From Prosapia bicincta (lineage: Eukaryota > Arthropoda > Insecta > Hemiptera > Cercopidae), in NCBI GenBank assembly GCA_036971475.1, contig JBAIZL010000376.1, forward strand, positions 9,017,501-9,081,500: a stretch of 64,000 nucleotides of DNA. The letters are read 5' to 3'. The stretch's first letter is position 1. Every line of letters begins with the position of its first letter. The position numbers and the translations under genes are program-made. This document shows positions 45,205-58,517 of this stretch, piece by piece. The notes below the pieces were generated by a model. That model worked only from the letters and a program-made list of their open reading frames with translations. It was not told the origin of the DNA and did not search any database.

Positions 45205-47210
45205 TATTGTACTGTTTGATTTAGACCCAGAAAGTGACACTTAATAATATTTGTGCACCATCAAAACGTATAAAATAAATTAATTTTATTTTTTTCTAAG
45301 TAGATAAATATAAAACAAAGTTAAAAATAACGTTGTTTTTGTAAGAGATTTAAACGCCGTGAGTGACGTCTAAGTTGGGATATTGTGAGATTTATACCGA
45401 CCATCTTATAATACCCGTAATTAGATCACACATCCGTTGACAGAAGTTGCAAATCTTAGTAAACTAAGAATTGGTAATGGCGATTCTAAAACTTTTAAAC
45501 TGTTACAATAATCGTACCCTGGCAAAAACCAACCAGGAACATTCTGGAGGTAGATAAAATAAGAAGAATTGGCAGTTTATAGCTTTGGGTCAATTCAGAA
45601 TTATAATACTCTTCTTTTTAACTATTTACATAGCCTCATTTAAACGACGCTATTTTGACAATTCAACAGATTTTTATTATTTATTTGCAGAAATATGGGT
45701 ATGTATTTCTTTGTCAGGGTACAGTTATTTAGTATATTGTTGGTTGTGTGACCTTGAATAATATTTTGTCAATAGTAGATTATTATTATATCTAACAGAC
45801 ATTTGCACTAAACGTAAAGTTTGCGATCAGGGTATAAGTATTTTAAAACCTCTCACGACAAATTTCATCTCTTATAAATAAAGACAATTTTTTTTTTTTG
45901 TTTTTTTATGGATCTGGTCTTTACCAGACAATATCTAAAGAATACCATATTGATTTTAATGAAGGTTGGGATGAGAAAATTGAATGCGGACACCGGTAGG
46001 AGAAGTTGTGACAATATATTTGGGTAAACTATAAAACGAAGTACTTGTTACAAACCGTTGGTTTGTGTATGAATAAAATATAGGCCTCTGAGTGAATTCT
46101 AAATATATGAATAAATTTGTTTACCAATATCACAATCACAACTACAACTAACGTTCCTTTCTTCCACTGTAGGTAATATATTTTCCCCCTATTTAACAAT
46201 TTGACAAATAGATGGGATTGGAAATTAGAGTTATACATAATCTCATTGACACGTCAGTATTTCGCGATTGTATATGTTTCCTACATAGAAATAAAAGATA
46301 TAGTTTTACACTTCATAAAGTTTATCAAAGAGTGTAGTCTATTTTCTGTCGCCGAAAAATAGCCCTAAATCTTTGAATAAAGAAAAGTTAATCATTAGGA
46401 AATTCTATTATAACTGTTCTTAGGTTAGGAATTCGGCCCAAGAACTCATCATAAAATAACAGTATTTGTCCTATATAAACTCTGACATACATAATGCGGC
46501 GTTTCTAGACTTGACAAATTAATATTCGAAATTTCTGATCAGAAAGAAAGAAATCAGCTGTAGCACTTTTTAAAAATATTTTAATTAATAATCTCTTGAC
46601 AGTGATAGTTTTACAGTAGATTGCACCAAATACATGTTTTTCATGGAAACATTTACTTTTGGTTAGACGTAACTGATTTCATTAAATATTTCCACAATGT
46701 TTTCATTGTTATAATACATTACGAAAATATTTGAGAATATAAACACCTAAAGTTGTAAAACTATTCTCATTTTTCCAAATTTCAAAGACATGTTGAAGTG
46801 CAGCTTTTCATTTGCCATTCTATAGGATAAACAAAGCATTTGGGCGCCTACTCAAGTGAGTGATGCTGTCAGTTTTGCTGCAAAGTGAGCTGTTTGGGGT
46901 CAGTTAGAGGGATCCAAGAGCATGCTCGCTAGTTGCGATGTACGTTCATTCAAATTATGTGTCGTAATATTATTTAATAAAAGCATTTGCGGTTATCACA
47001 TGTTTACTTCGATAAATTTTTATTTCTATAGAAAACCGTTGTAGATGTGGATGAGCCTATTTTTTATAGAGATTTAAAACAGGTGCCTGCTCTGAGAATC
47101 TTTCCTTGCAAACCTATATGTTTGGGAAGAAGGAGTATCTGTGCCTTACGTTAAGGTGCAATATATGTTACGTATTATACTGAATTATATTCACAACGTT
47201 GTGGGAAAGG

Positions 47211-50060
47211 TACTCGCACTTTAGCAATACGCCTTGACGTATATAGGCTGATACGACAGAGAATTAGTACTCGCACTTTAGCAACACGCCTTGACGTATA
47301 TAGGCTGATACGACGGAGAATTAGTACTCGCACTTTAGCAACACGCCTTGACGTATAAAGGCTGATACGACGGAGAATTAGTACTCGCACTTTAGCAACA
47401 CGCCTTGACGTATATAGGCTGATACGACGGAGAATTAGTACTCGCACTTTAGCAACACGCCTTGACGTATATAGTCTGATACGACGGAGAATTAGTACTC
47501 GCACTTTAGCAACACGCCTTGACGTATATAGGCTGATACGACGGAGAATTAGTACTCGCACTTTAGCAACACGCCTTGACGTATATAGGCTGATACGACG
47601 GAGAATTAGTACTCGCACTTTAGCAACACGCCTTGACGTATATAGGCTGATACGACGGAGAATTAGTACTCGCACTTTGGCAACACGCCTTGACGTATAT
47701 AGGCTGATACGACGGAGAATTAGTACTCGCACTTTAGCAACACGCCTTGACGTATATAGGCTGATACGACGGAGAATTAGTACTCGCTTTTTAGCAACAC
47801 GCCATGACGTATATAGGCTGATACGACGGAGAATTAGTACTCGCACTTTAGCAACACGCCTTGACGTATATAGGCTGATACGACGGAGAATTAGTACTCG
47901 CACTTTAGCAACACGCCTTGACGTATATAGGCTGATACGACGGAGAATTAGTACTCGCACTTTAGCAACACGCCTTGACGTATATAGGCTGATACGACGG
48001 AGAATTAGTACTCGCACTTTAGCAACACGCCTTGACGTATATAGGCTGATACGACGGAGAATTAGTACTCGCACTTTAGCAACACGCCTTGACGTATATA
48101 GGCTGATACGACGGAGAATTAGTACTCGCTTTTTAGCAACACGCCATGACGTATATAGGCTGATACGACGGAGAATTAGTACTCGCACTTTAGCAACACG
48201 CCTTGACGTATATAGGCTGATACGACGGAGAATTAGTACTCGCACTTTAGCAACACGCCTTGACGTATATAGTCTGATACGACGGAGAATTAGTACTCGC
48301 ACTTTAGCAACACGCCTTGACGTATATAGGCTGATACGACGGAGAATTAGTACTCGCACTTTAGCAACACGCCTTGACGTATATAGGCTGATACGACGGA
48401 GAATTAGTACTCGCACTTTAGCAACACGCCTTGACGTATATAGGCTGATACGACGGAGAATTAGTACTCGCACTTTAGCAACACGCCTTGACGTATATAG
48501 GCTGATACGACGGAGCATTAGTACTCGCACTTTAGCAACACGCCTTGACGTATATAGGCTGATACGACGGAGAATTAGTACTCGCTTTTTAGCAACACGC
48601 CTTGACGTATATAGGCTGATACGACGGAGAATTAGTACTCGCACTTTAGCAACACGCCTTGACGTATATAGGCTGATACGACGGAGAATTAGTACTCGCA
48701 CTTTAGCAACACGCCTTGACGTATATAGGCTGATACGACGGAGAATTAGTACTCGCACTTTAGCAACACGCCTTGACGTATATAGGCTGATACGACGGAG
48801 AATTAGTACTCGCACTTTAGCAACACGCCTTGACGTATATAGGCTGATACGACGGAGAATTAGTACTCGCACTTTAGCAACACGCCTTGACGTATAAAGG
48901 CTGATACGACGGAGAATTAGTACTCGCACTTTAGCAACACGCCTTGACGTATATAGGCTGATACGACGGAGAATTAGTACTCGCACTTTAGCAACACGCC
49001 TTGACGTATATAGTCTGATACGACGGAGAATTAGTACTCGCACTTTAGCAACACGCCTTGACGTATATAGGCTGATACGACGGAGAATTAGTACTCGCAC
49101 TTTAGCAACACGCCTTGACGTATATAGGCTGATACGACGGAGAATTAGTACTCGCACTTTAGCAACACGCCTTGACGTATAAAGGCTGATACGACGGAGA
49201 ATTAATACTCGCACTTTAGCAACACGCCTTGACGTATATAGGCTGATACGACGGAGAATTAGTACTCGCACTTTAGCAACACGCCTTGACGTATATAGGC
49301 TGATACGACGAAGAATTAGTACTCGCACTTTAGCAACACGCCTTGACGTATATAGGCTGATACGACAGAGAATTAGTACTCGCACTTTAGCAACACGCCT
49401 TGACGTATAAAGGCTGATACGACGGAGAATTAGTACTCGCACTTTAGCAACACGCCTTGACGTATAAAGGCTGATACGACGGAGAATTAGTACTCGCACT
49501 TTAGCAACACGCCTTGACGTATATAGGCTGATACGACGGAGAATTAGTACTCGCACTTTAGCAACACGCCTTGACGTATATAGGCTGATACGACGGAGAA
49601 TTAGTACTCGCTTTTTAGCAACACGCCTTGACGTATATAGGCTGATACGACGGAGAATTAGTACTCGCACTTTAGCAACACGCCTTGACGTATATAGGCT
49701 GATACGACGGAGAATTAGTACTCGCACTTTAGCAACACGCCTTGACGTATATAGGCTGATACGACGGAGAATTAGTACTCGCACTTTAGCAACACGCCTT
49801 GACGTATATAGGCTGATACGACGGAGAATTAGTACTCGCACTTTAGCAACACGCCTTGACGTATATAGGCTGATACGACGGAGAATTAGTACTCGCACTT
49901 TAGCAACACGCCTTGACGTATATAGGCTGATACGACGGAGAATTAGTACTCGCACTTTAGCAACACGCCTTGACGTATATAGGCTGATACGACGGAGAAT
50001 TAGTACTCGCACTTTAGCAACACGCCTTGACGTATATAGGCTGATACGACGGAGAATTAG
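47211..50060. repeat. 57-bp satellite, 50 tandem copies
   Basis: The unit starts tactcgcactttagcaacac, continues gccttgacgtatataggctg and ends atacgacggagaattag; 2,850 bp is exactly 50 units. Variants are few and recurring: tataaagg, tatagtctg, ctttttagc (twice with gccatgacg), acagag. Because 57 is 19 codons, one phase stays open on each strand, giving a 945-codon minus frame and a 406-codon plus frame with a 19-residue period. The repeat-only content and opposite-strand symmetry argue that these are not genes. Edges are sharp on both sides. Confidence 0.97.
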
Positions 50061-51856
50061 TATGAATATGGCTGCAAGAAGAATTCCTCACAGTTAAAGT
50101 TTGTAGATCCATGATGAACGAGAATAATGGTTATTCTTCTTTAGAATCACCGTCAAAGTAATGAATTTTCTCGATTGAATTTATATGAATATGTTATTGA
50201 AATAAAATATAGAATGCTTACTATGTATTTACGAATAATGTAAATATGTGTTTCTTTGGAAAATTTAATAATACATAAAACCTTCAACTAAAATATCTCT
50301 GCATTCTAACCCCCCCCCCTCTTGTCCATTTAGAGATGATTAACCCTTAAAGCCAAAACGACCATGTAGATTCCACATTGGGGGGTCATATAAATCACTG
50401 TAGATAGTGAGCGATAAACAAAGCTATACTGTAGCTTCCCATCCAATGTAATCCTCCATTAAAGTATACTTTGATAATTTAACTGTTCAAGTTCTGCAAA
50501 ATTGTATGGTTAAGACTCGCCGTAGCTCTCTACTGACCTTAAGGATTGTGTTCACTAACGACTTGCGTCAGATTGTAATCCGGCTTCCTACAATAGAGCA
50601 CAAAACTCACACTTAAAGCGATGCATTATTTGTAACTTATGCCTTGTACAATATAAACTCTAACAAATTAAACCGTTTATGAAAGTTTTACAGAAACGAA
50701 CATATATCCAAACATACAAAAATGTGAAATGGTTTAAACGCAAAAATACACGTGAAGAGTGTAAGCACAATACTAAAGGGTTTAATAAATAAAATAACTA
50801 ATTTATAATAATAATAGCAGGGTTATACAATGATAATAATAAGAAGAATGGAAAACATAATAAAACTGTTTGATAACTGTTCTTAGTATTCTATTTTAGA
50901 CATCATCAGATAGTCTGATTTTATTATTACGTCACCACATATGGACTGTTTGTTCTCTTCAAGTGTAGTCGAAATATTTTATTTACAATTTGTAATTTTT
51001 CTAAAATTTGATAGTTCTCACGTTTGTAGGGAGAGTTGGTCAGAAAATACCTAGCAATGTGGAATGACTCATAACTATAGTAAAAGCCTATCTCTTTTAG
51101 TGTATTTACAATTATTTCAAATTTGTTTTTTAGCAAAGTAAATCTGCTGTGTGAAATTAAAAGGATCGACGTTTGCAAACAAGTAAGAAAATGTTTTTTT
51201 CGTTTATTTTCAACTATTTGAATATTTCCATTCTAGACTTTCTTAATAAAAAGAAATTATTTATAAATAAGTAGTTACTAATAGACAAATAATTAGAAAA
51301 AAACTCATTATTTTAAATATGAAATAGGAGAAATGCTTGATTATTATGTGTTTGCATTTAGAACTTTCTAAGCCTGTGCAATTATAAGCCATTTTATGCA
51401 ATTATAAACTCAATGTATTTACATGTATCGACTGTAGAAACGTGATTATATCTTAGAATGTTCCAGAAATAAAGAAAACATTTTCTGAAATATTGTGGGT
51501 CAAGAATAAAAATAAACTGATCTTCATTATGCCATGGTTTACTTAAGGAATATTTAATATTCAACTAAATAAAAACTGTCTTGATTTTATGATTTAAATG
51601 ATTTAAGTAATATATAACTTCCATTTGTTTTTAAGCTATCTGCGCTCAGTCGAAAATTATCTATGTGATCGATGGAATGTAACTAAGTACTATCACTGTA
51701 ACTGTAATACTTCAAGATGTGACAAAGACTTCGATTGTAGGTTCTTTGCCTGAAGAAAAATTAATTTCGTTGTTAAGGAACCTAATAATCATAACATCAA
51801 TTGTTGAGTTTTTATTTATTGAATATTTAAATCTTAAGAATTTGCAAAATCGAATG
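50061..51856. other. Unassigned AT-rich DNA
   Basis: No gene recognised. A C-tract lies at 50,311-50,320, and a tcatcaga motif near 50,903 is discussed under rejected items. Confidence 0.55.
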
Positions 51857-51878
51857 CACACACACACACACACACACT
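51857..51878. repeat. Short (AC)n microsatellite
   Basis: Eleven CA repeats, followed by a GC-rich ~120-base stretch of unknown origin. Confidence 0.9.
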
Positions 51879-54599
51879 GCGAAGGTCTACCGTACCCAGC
51901 GCATGCAGGCTCCCTCTCTTTACTGTTGTTTTCCTCCGGAACCACACTTATTTGTTAGACCGCCGAGGCAGGCAAAATTTGAAACAAGCAGATCTGACAC
52001 GATCCAGAACCTGTTCTGCTGCTTGCCAAATTCGGCCTGAGAAACATTCACTGGACTTTGAGTTTATAAACCTAACTTACTGATATTTAACTCTTTGAGT
52101 CATTATATCTCGGAAACTTTTATTTAAAGGCATCACACAACTTAGTGACCACATTGTATTATTATTTAAGAAATTTGTTTCGTGAAAAATAAATTGAACT
52201 CTTAGTCGTAAGTTAGTAAATGCAATTGAATTTTATTTATATAAATATTTACTAGTCTCAGGAATTTTACTTCTAACTTAACTGTATATATAAAAAATCA
52301 TTTTAAAATTAAAAATTTTAATTTAAAATTCTCAAATTATTAAAAACAATTATAATAACTTAACGTTAATTATTCTGTAACCTATATTACATTTAACAAC
52401 TCAATAAACCAATCTGTAACGATTTATAAACAAAAAATTAACCTTCAGAAATATGCAATATTGAACAAAAGTTTGTTTTAATATCCTTCTTTATTATTAT
52501 GTGATGCTATTTAACTTTCTTTAGTTTTCAATAACTGTTCAAATATTTTATTTCCAAATTATAATCGAATCTCCCATTTACTTCCGTAAAATTTTAATTA
52601 ATTATTTTTTTAAAACCCATTTTCCTCTTCTTTACATTTTAATACTATACTTTTATTTGAAAATTATTTTCAAATATTCTCAAATTATTTGCTCTTGTCT
52701 TACTACCAATCACAATTTAATCTACTTTTATCTTCTTTGATTATATTTATTCAATTCAAAATTAAATTGTTATAATTGTTTAACCGAGTTCTTTTTTATA
52801 GATTTATCCACATTCAAATTCAAATTACTGAATTTATTTCTAATAATTGTATCTTGTCATTAAAACATTACATATAAACAAAAATCCTTTGTAGAAACCC
52901 ATATAAAAGAGACATGAAATAATAACATTTCCGGTCTGTCCTTCGTCCAGGGTAGAACCTTGACTACTCGCTTTCGCTCCTCCTCGGCTCCTGGCTCTCG
53001 CTCCGATTGGGTCCTTTTCGGTTTGACCTCACAAAATATCTTTTTTCTCTTGATAGTTGGGTTTAAATTGAATCTTATTTTATATAATTTTTAAAAAATC
53101 TGTTGTTTGTCACTCGTTATTCTCTACTAATTTCTATCTAATAATTTTCTACAGTTTGCTTTGCTACGCTTCATAAAATTTTTAATTTTGAATTAACTAT
53201 TCTTGATATTTATTTAGGCGTTAGAAAACCACTTTACGCCTACTTATTTTCGGTTCATTTTGCGTTCAAACTTATTTTTATAACTTAGTGTTCACATAAC
53301 AATGCGCGATGCATAATATTACAATTTGGATAACGGAATGCACTTTGAACACTGATGTTAAATGTTCAGTTTAAAGGATATACCCCTAAAACATACTCCG
53401 GGAAAACACGAATTAATCATTTCATCGTCACCACTTGCTTTTAGCCGCACATCGTCTCTATCACTCAGAGTTCAACAACAATTCCGAGCCCGAGATCGTA
53501 ACACCGTTTTTCTACAACTACTGAGGATCAGAAGCACCTTCTGAACGACTAGGTTTCCAGACTTCAATAACTCATCTGATTACTTCGGTCCGGGAAGTGC
53601 AATCGGACATCTATCCAGCCTAAATGGTCTACCCACGAGTCGGACAATCAGAAACAGCACCTCGTCCCATTAGGATGCACAAGACGGAAGCACATTTCCT
53701 AATTAAGTCTTGGCCATCAATTAGGTAAAAATATATAATTCATGCACTTGAAAAATTTATAACTAATACATCCATTCAATCCATTTAGAATGACTTAAAA
53801 TAAACCATACATAAAGTAAAATATCTATTACATTCTATTCTTCTAATAAATAATAATAATAATAACACTCATAATATATAGGCTATATATTAGGAATGGA
53901 ACAAACTTTAAGTTGTTAATTATAATGATTTCCTGATATGACTAAAAACAAAGTCATCGAAACGAGTATGAGATGAATGTATATACATATTCATAGTTTC
54001 GCTACTTTTTCTCATTATTTAATAAATATCAATAACAACATGTATAGCTCAAAATCTATATATGTATTTAAAGGTAGCTAAAACTATATGTATAAATTAT
54101 TGTTGTTCTACTTTCGGACCGACAAACTTTATTTTTATTCTCTTTTGTCGTCAAAGATTTATTTTTCTGAAAACATTTCTCCTATTCTGGCGTAGAAGCA
54201 GAAGGTAGGGAATTCAAAACTAATGAATATGTATAAGTTCACCTATAGGACGGCTCTTAAAAGTCAGATTCAATGATTCATCATTCAAGTCATTTCTTGA
54301 TCGTTCTTCAAATATGTTTTGTCATTACGACAGTGTCCCAGGCTAATCATAATCTTTATATTTTTCTTCTTTCTCATGATGTTTCGATCCAGTTTTGACC
54401 TTCTCTAAAGTAACCTTATAAATAATTGGTATTTCTGTGCAATAAGTTTCATGATTAATGTTATGGAACGGTAACATCCTGCACCATGAAGGAGAGGTTC
54501 TAGGAACTTCATCCGCCTATGTATGTCTGTAATAATATTGTAAATGTGATACTGTATGTATTATCTTCATCGGTCATTTACTCCTCAAAGTTTCTTAAC
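51879..54599. other. Unassigned, locally GC-rich patches
   Basis: Patches at 51,880-52,060, 52,920-53,030 and 53,440-53,700 are richer in G and C than the rest and resemble retroelement non-coding sequence in style, but no LTR pair, target duplication or coding motif was found. Confidence 0.45.
53933..53964 (+). other. Hairpin with hammerhead-like boxes, degenerate
   Basis: CTGAT, then a perfect 6-bp stem ATGACT/AGTCAT around aaaaacaa, then CGAAACG. The G and A of the CTGANGA box are missing, so it is at most a relic. Confidence 0.3.
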
Positions 54600-54790
54600 T
54601 ATCTGTATGTATGTGTGTGTGTTTGTGTGTGTATTTGTGTGTTGTGTGTGTAAGTATGTATGTGTGAGTGTGCGTGTGTGTGTGTGTGTCTGTCTATATA
54701 CGTGCTTGCGTGACTGCGCGTGTGTGTGTGTGTGTCTGTCTATATACATGCTTGCGTGACTGCGTGTGTGTGTGTGTGTGTGTGAGTGTT
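54600..54790. repeat. (TG)n-rich region with a 47-bp internal duplication
   Basis: TG repeats in which tctgtctatatacgtgcttg then cgtgactgcg occurs twice about 47 bp apart (near 54,687 and 54,734). Confidence 0.88.
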
Positions 54791-55269
54791 TAGGTGTATG
54801 CGTGTTTAGGCGTTTCCTAAATTGGTTTCCTGCAAATCGTGGCAAAGTTGCAGTGTTTCTCTAAATGATGACGTGATACTACAGTTATGTACCTTGTTGA
54901 AATAACAACTAATATGGCTACTTGCAAAAATATCAAACCTTGTGGAAAATAAGTTCTCAGTTAAATCATCAACGATATAATTCGCAAAATTTAATATATA
55001 CTAAGGTACAAAGATGCATGTGTTTAACGCTAACGTTAACTGGTAATCTAATCAAGCTTCTTAAATAAGAGAAGCTAATTTTTCTAAGTTGGGAACAGGT
55101 GTGTGGCATTGAAGTTTTTTGTGAATAGATCGAAACCAATGTCTTCTCTTTATTATTATTTTATCTATTGTCTCTCACGCATTCTGTCTAAATCTATGTT
55201 CTGGAGAAGGTTGTGGTTGGCACAACACAACAACAACAGGGTTTTGAATAAGTAAGAATCGTTAATACG
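54791..55269. other. No gene seen
   Basis: AT-rich, nothing recognised. Confidence 0.55.
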
Positions 55270-55301
55270 CTGTGTGTGTGTTTGTGTGTGTGTGTGTGTT
55301 T

Positions 55302-55342
<41 letters not shown>

Positions 55343-55346
55343 TGTT
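55270..55346. repeat. (TG)n microsatellite
   Basis: TG repeats with TTTG interruptions. Confidence 0.93.
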
Positions 55347-58300
55347 TGAAGATATCCTTTATCAGTAGTTCCCAGATTAATAAATAAATACCTAAAGCTT
55401 TGATTATACGATTTAAAGCAGCAACTGAAAAAGAAAATCCCTCATTGATAATATTCTTGGTGACTATTAGAGGGAATATTTTGGGCCGTAATCTGCATGT
55501 CATACGTTTGTGAATCTACAAAATCGGTAGTTAAACATAGCCTCGTCATAAGGTCGACGCTTTTACATATTCTGTTCGAATAGCCAGGAAGCAAACATTC
55601 AGATGTATTAACTAACCTTTCCGTCAGGGTTATATTTGAATCTATACTTTATTGAAAGATTATTTTTCTATATACACGGATTTTACTATATAGTAAGAAT
55701 TATATTTAATAAGTAGTATAGCCTAATGATATATTACAAGTTATAGTACATTCTAATGTATGGGAGCTCTAATATCGATAGTTTCTGCTCCTTTCGATGG
55801 CGGTCTAACAATACCTACATTATTACTGTAACAATTATCTATTTTAATATTAGTTTCCTTAGAAACTAATTTATTTTTGTTTCGGTGCTAGTTGATAACA
55901 ACTACAACGGTTTACTTCTTCAAAATTTGTTCATTTACTTATTTTGTACAGTGACTGCAAATAATTTGATTTTTACGTTTATATAAAGATATTTTGAAGG
56001 ATTTCATATAATTAAAATGTTTTAAATAATATTCTTTAATCACCAAGTAAGTACAAGTTGGTACGCAATTATATAAGTTATACAATATATAGCCTACTGT
56101 TCTATTCACACATTACACCTTTATTATTCAGAATAGTATTTTCTTACTCCGTATAATATCACTAGGTGTTTGTAACTTTAAACTATTTCCAATAATTCTA
56201 TTCACTCTTTGTTTACTGTTATTAACATATTACTATGCTATATATTATATATGTACTGCTTTATTAAACCTTTTATCTTTACAGAAACTCCTGCGACTAA
56301 CAAAATAAGTAAATAAACCTTGGATAAAAACTTTGTGAAACCAAACATCTATTGCTTTCACGTGAACCTGAGGGATGGAACTCTACAGAGACGTCCCAGA
56401 TAAGGGGAAAACGTCTACGATAAAACACCTTAGATTGGATTAATTTTGTTTTGATTTGTATATTATAATGTGAATCTAAGTTTATTGTATTGTATTAATA
56501 TTTGATCTTATTTATTTCTGTAATATTTACCTTATTTTTACTTTACCTAATTTCTCTGTATTATATTATGTATTTTGTATTAATTTATAATGTTATTTGT
56601 GTTTGTAACTGTTTTCATTAATAAAGGAATCCATTATCTATGGGTTAAAAAATGTTGAAGTTAATTATGGCGTTCTTGTACAACACAAGTTACAAGTATT
56701 GGCCAATATTGCTTTAGGTTATGTCTGTCTATTTCAAGCGAGCAGAGCGCCTGATGTTCTTGAAATGGTTTATTCTTGTGGAACGGAATTAATTAATTCC
56801 ATACAATTAACAAATACAAAGATAATATATGACTTTATAGTGACACTGGTTTTAATACTAAATATCGTCAGAGATCTTTTGTAAAGAAGCAACCCGAACG
56901 TGCTTTTTATCAGAAAAGAAATATAGCTTCACTACGACTGAAAAAAGAATGGTTTCTGATTTTAATATGTTTGACTTATGTTTTATAATATAATTATAAA
57001 TGGATTGCATTTGAATTACTTTTTTTATTCAATTATATCTCGTTCCTTTTCTTCTAATCGGCTTTTTTTAAAGGTTTCATTCACCTCTAGACTATATTAC
57101 ATTTTCCTTGCTGTTTTCCTAAATAAAGTTCACTGTTTGTTATAATTCTTTACTTTACAAGACATGGCTTCCCAATGTAGCATTGCTTTTGTTCTTAGCT
57201 TTGCGCCTCTATTTCATAAAGTATGATTAGAACTCGGCTTAGCTTTTAAGAGTCGGTGGAACAGCTAAGATTGTTAAAATCATGCAAATTTGTACAAATG
57301 AGTAAATATACTGTATACAAAGGAAGAAAGTGACATACATGGCCCATACTGGGTTTGTGCTAACTATCGAAAGCAATTGATTTGAAAGTTAGCAATACCA
57401 ACTAGCTTGTTAAATAAGAGAAGTAACTTATTTATAATGGATGTAGGATATAACACAGATTCTGCTTATATTTTATACACAATAGTATCTATGGTGAGTG
57501 TCTTCATAGTATCTTCATTTAACTACCATCTCACACTCATTCTGCCTAATCTCTGTTCATCGTAACGTATCTCATCTCTCCTCCTATTACTAGAGCCACG
57601 CTTATTTACTTTGTAGAAACGGGTTTTCCTATATTTAGACGTGGGCAATTGGGAGCTGTTCCAGGTTGTTTTGTAATTTTTATTTATTATTATTGTTCTT
57701 ACTCTCGCCATTTGCCTTTTATGGTTTTATATCTGGTCCTGTCCTTCACTATGTTAACTAATTGCTCTATCTATGTGTGTTCCCTGTTTATCCTGGCTTC
57801 TAAACATCTTGCCAAACGTTCATGCAACTATATCGTCATTAGTTACACAAATGTTAGTATAAAGTCAGTAGTATTTTTCTCTCTCTCAATGCATTAATCT
57901 ATTAAACATGAACGAGAAGTTTATAATAAAACAAGAAAATATTTTGGATATAACTTCTCGCATCGTCAGGCCTCCTATATCTTTGAAGTTCAAATAATTA
58001 TTTTTCTGTACCCTCTTATAGTTCACACCCTTACATACAATGTATATAGTTCAAATTTGCATTCCTTAATAAAATACTATTTATTCATCCACTCAAGTTA
58101 AAATACCTTCTTTTAAAACTTGTTTAGGGTAACACTTTATGTGAATACAGTTTTGTTTCCAAATTTTATTTTATTATATAAATTTAATGAAATATTTAAT
58201 TTTATATGAGAAGAAACCCTTTTATAAAAGGGTCAAATTGAAGCCAAATAGTTATTTCACCATATTCTAATTGAAATAAGTGATAACCTTTGATGCTTTT

Positions 58301-58364
58301 AAGCAACTGGATGTATGTTATACGTTATGTGGTAGAACAGCTGTTTTAACGAATGTCTATAGGG
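55347..58364. other. Unassigned AT-rich DNA
   Basis: Several 60- to 82-codon frames (56,699-56,884; 57,649-57,897) have no recognisable domain. A 9-bp hairpin cgagaagtt/aacttctcg (57,913-57,921 with 57,952-57,960) lies beside cgtcagg. Confidence 0.5.

Positions 58365-58409
<45 letters not shown>
58365..58409. repeat. (TA)n microsatellite
   Basis: About 22 TA repeats. Confidence 0.95.
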
Positions 58410-58415
<6 letters not shown>

Positions 58416-58427
58416 GTATTAATAAAG

Positions 58428-58517
58428 AACTAAGTCAAAATACAAATACAAGAATTATAATTGAATTTAAATAAGTAAATTCAATTATAATTCTTGCATT
58501 TGTATTTTGACTTAGTT
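58428..58517. repeat. Hairpin, 42-bp arms, 6-base loop
   Basis: Arm 58,428-58,469 (aactaagtcaaaatac at its start) is the reverse complement of 58,476-58,517 with one mismatch; the loop is aataag. It sits 18 bp from a (TA)n tract, the same setting as the 28.8-kb palindrome, but the sequences are unrelated and it has no hammerhead boxes. Confidence 0.92.

Larger units (their letters stand above)
41661..47210. other. Unassigned AT-rich DNA
   Basis: No credible coding exon. Notable are ttatacgaactctgac near 42,381 and caactatccgaattt with gataatctgga near 42,842-42,876. Both resemble degenerate pogo/Tigger terminal sequences in inverted orientation and may bound a decayed ~500-bp element. Also present are a pyrimidine-rich tract (44,455-44,700) and the hairpin at 45.1 kb, listed separately. 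Confidence 0.5.

Noticed and set aside
47677..48897. 406-codon plus-strand frame with 19-residue repeats
   Set aside because: Shadow of the same satellite; one variant base ends it.
47175..50012. 945-codon open frame on the minus strand, 19-residue repeats
   Set aside because: It comes from the 57-bp satellite, whose length is divisible by three. The plus strand is also open for 406 codons, there is no non-repeat domain, and the frame ends just outside the array.
50898..50920. Minus-strand CTGATGATG motif
   Set aside because: No stem II or GAAA box downstream.
51879..53700. GC-richer patches that might be a solo LTR
   Set aside because: No matching copy, target duplication or defined ends could be found in the window.
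57649..57897. 82-codon hydrophobic frame, possible membrane protein
   Set aside because: No start context, splice evidence or recognised family; hydrophobic frames are common in T-rich DNA.
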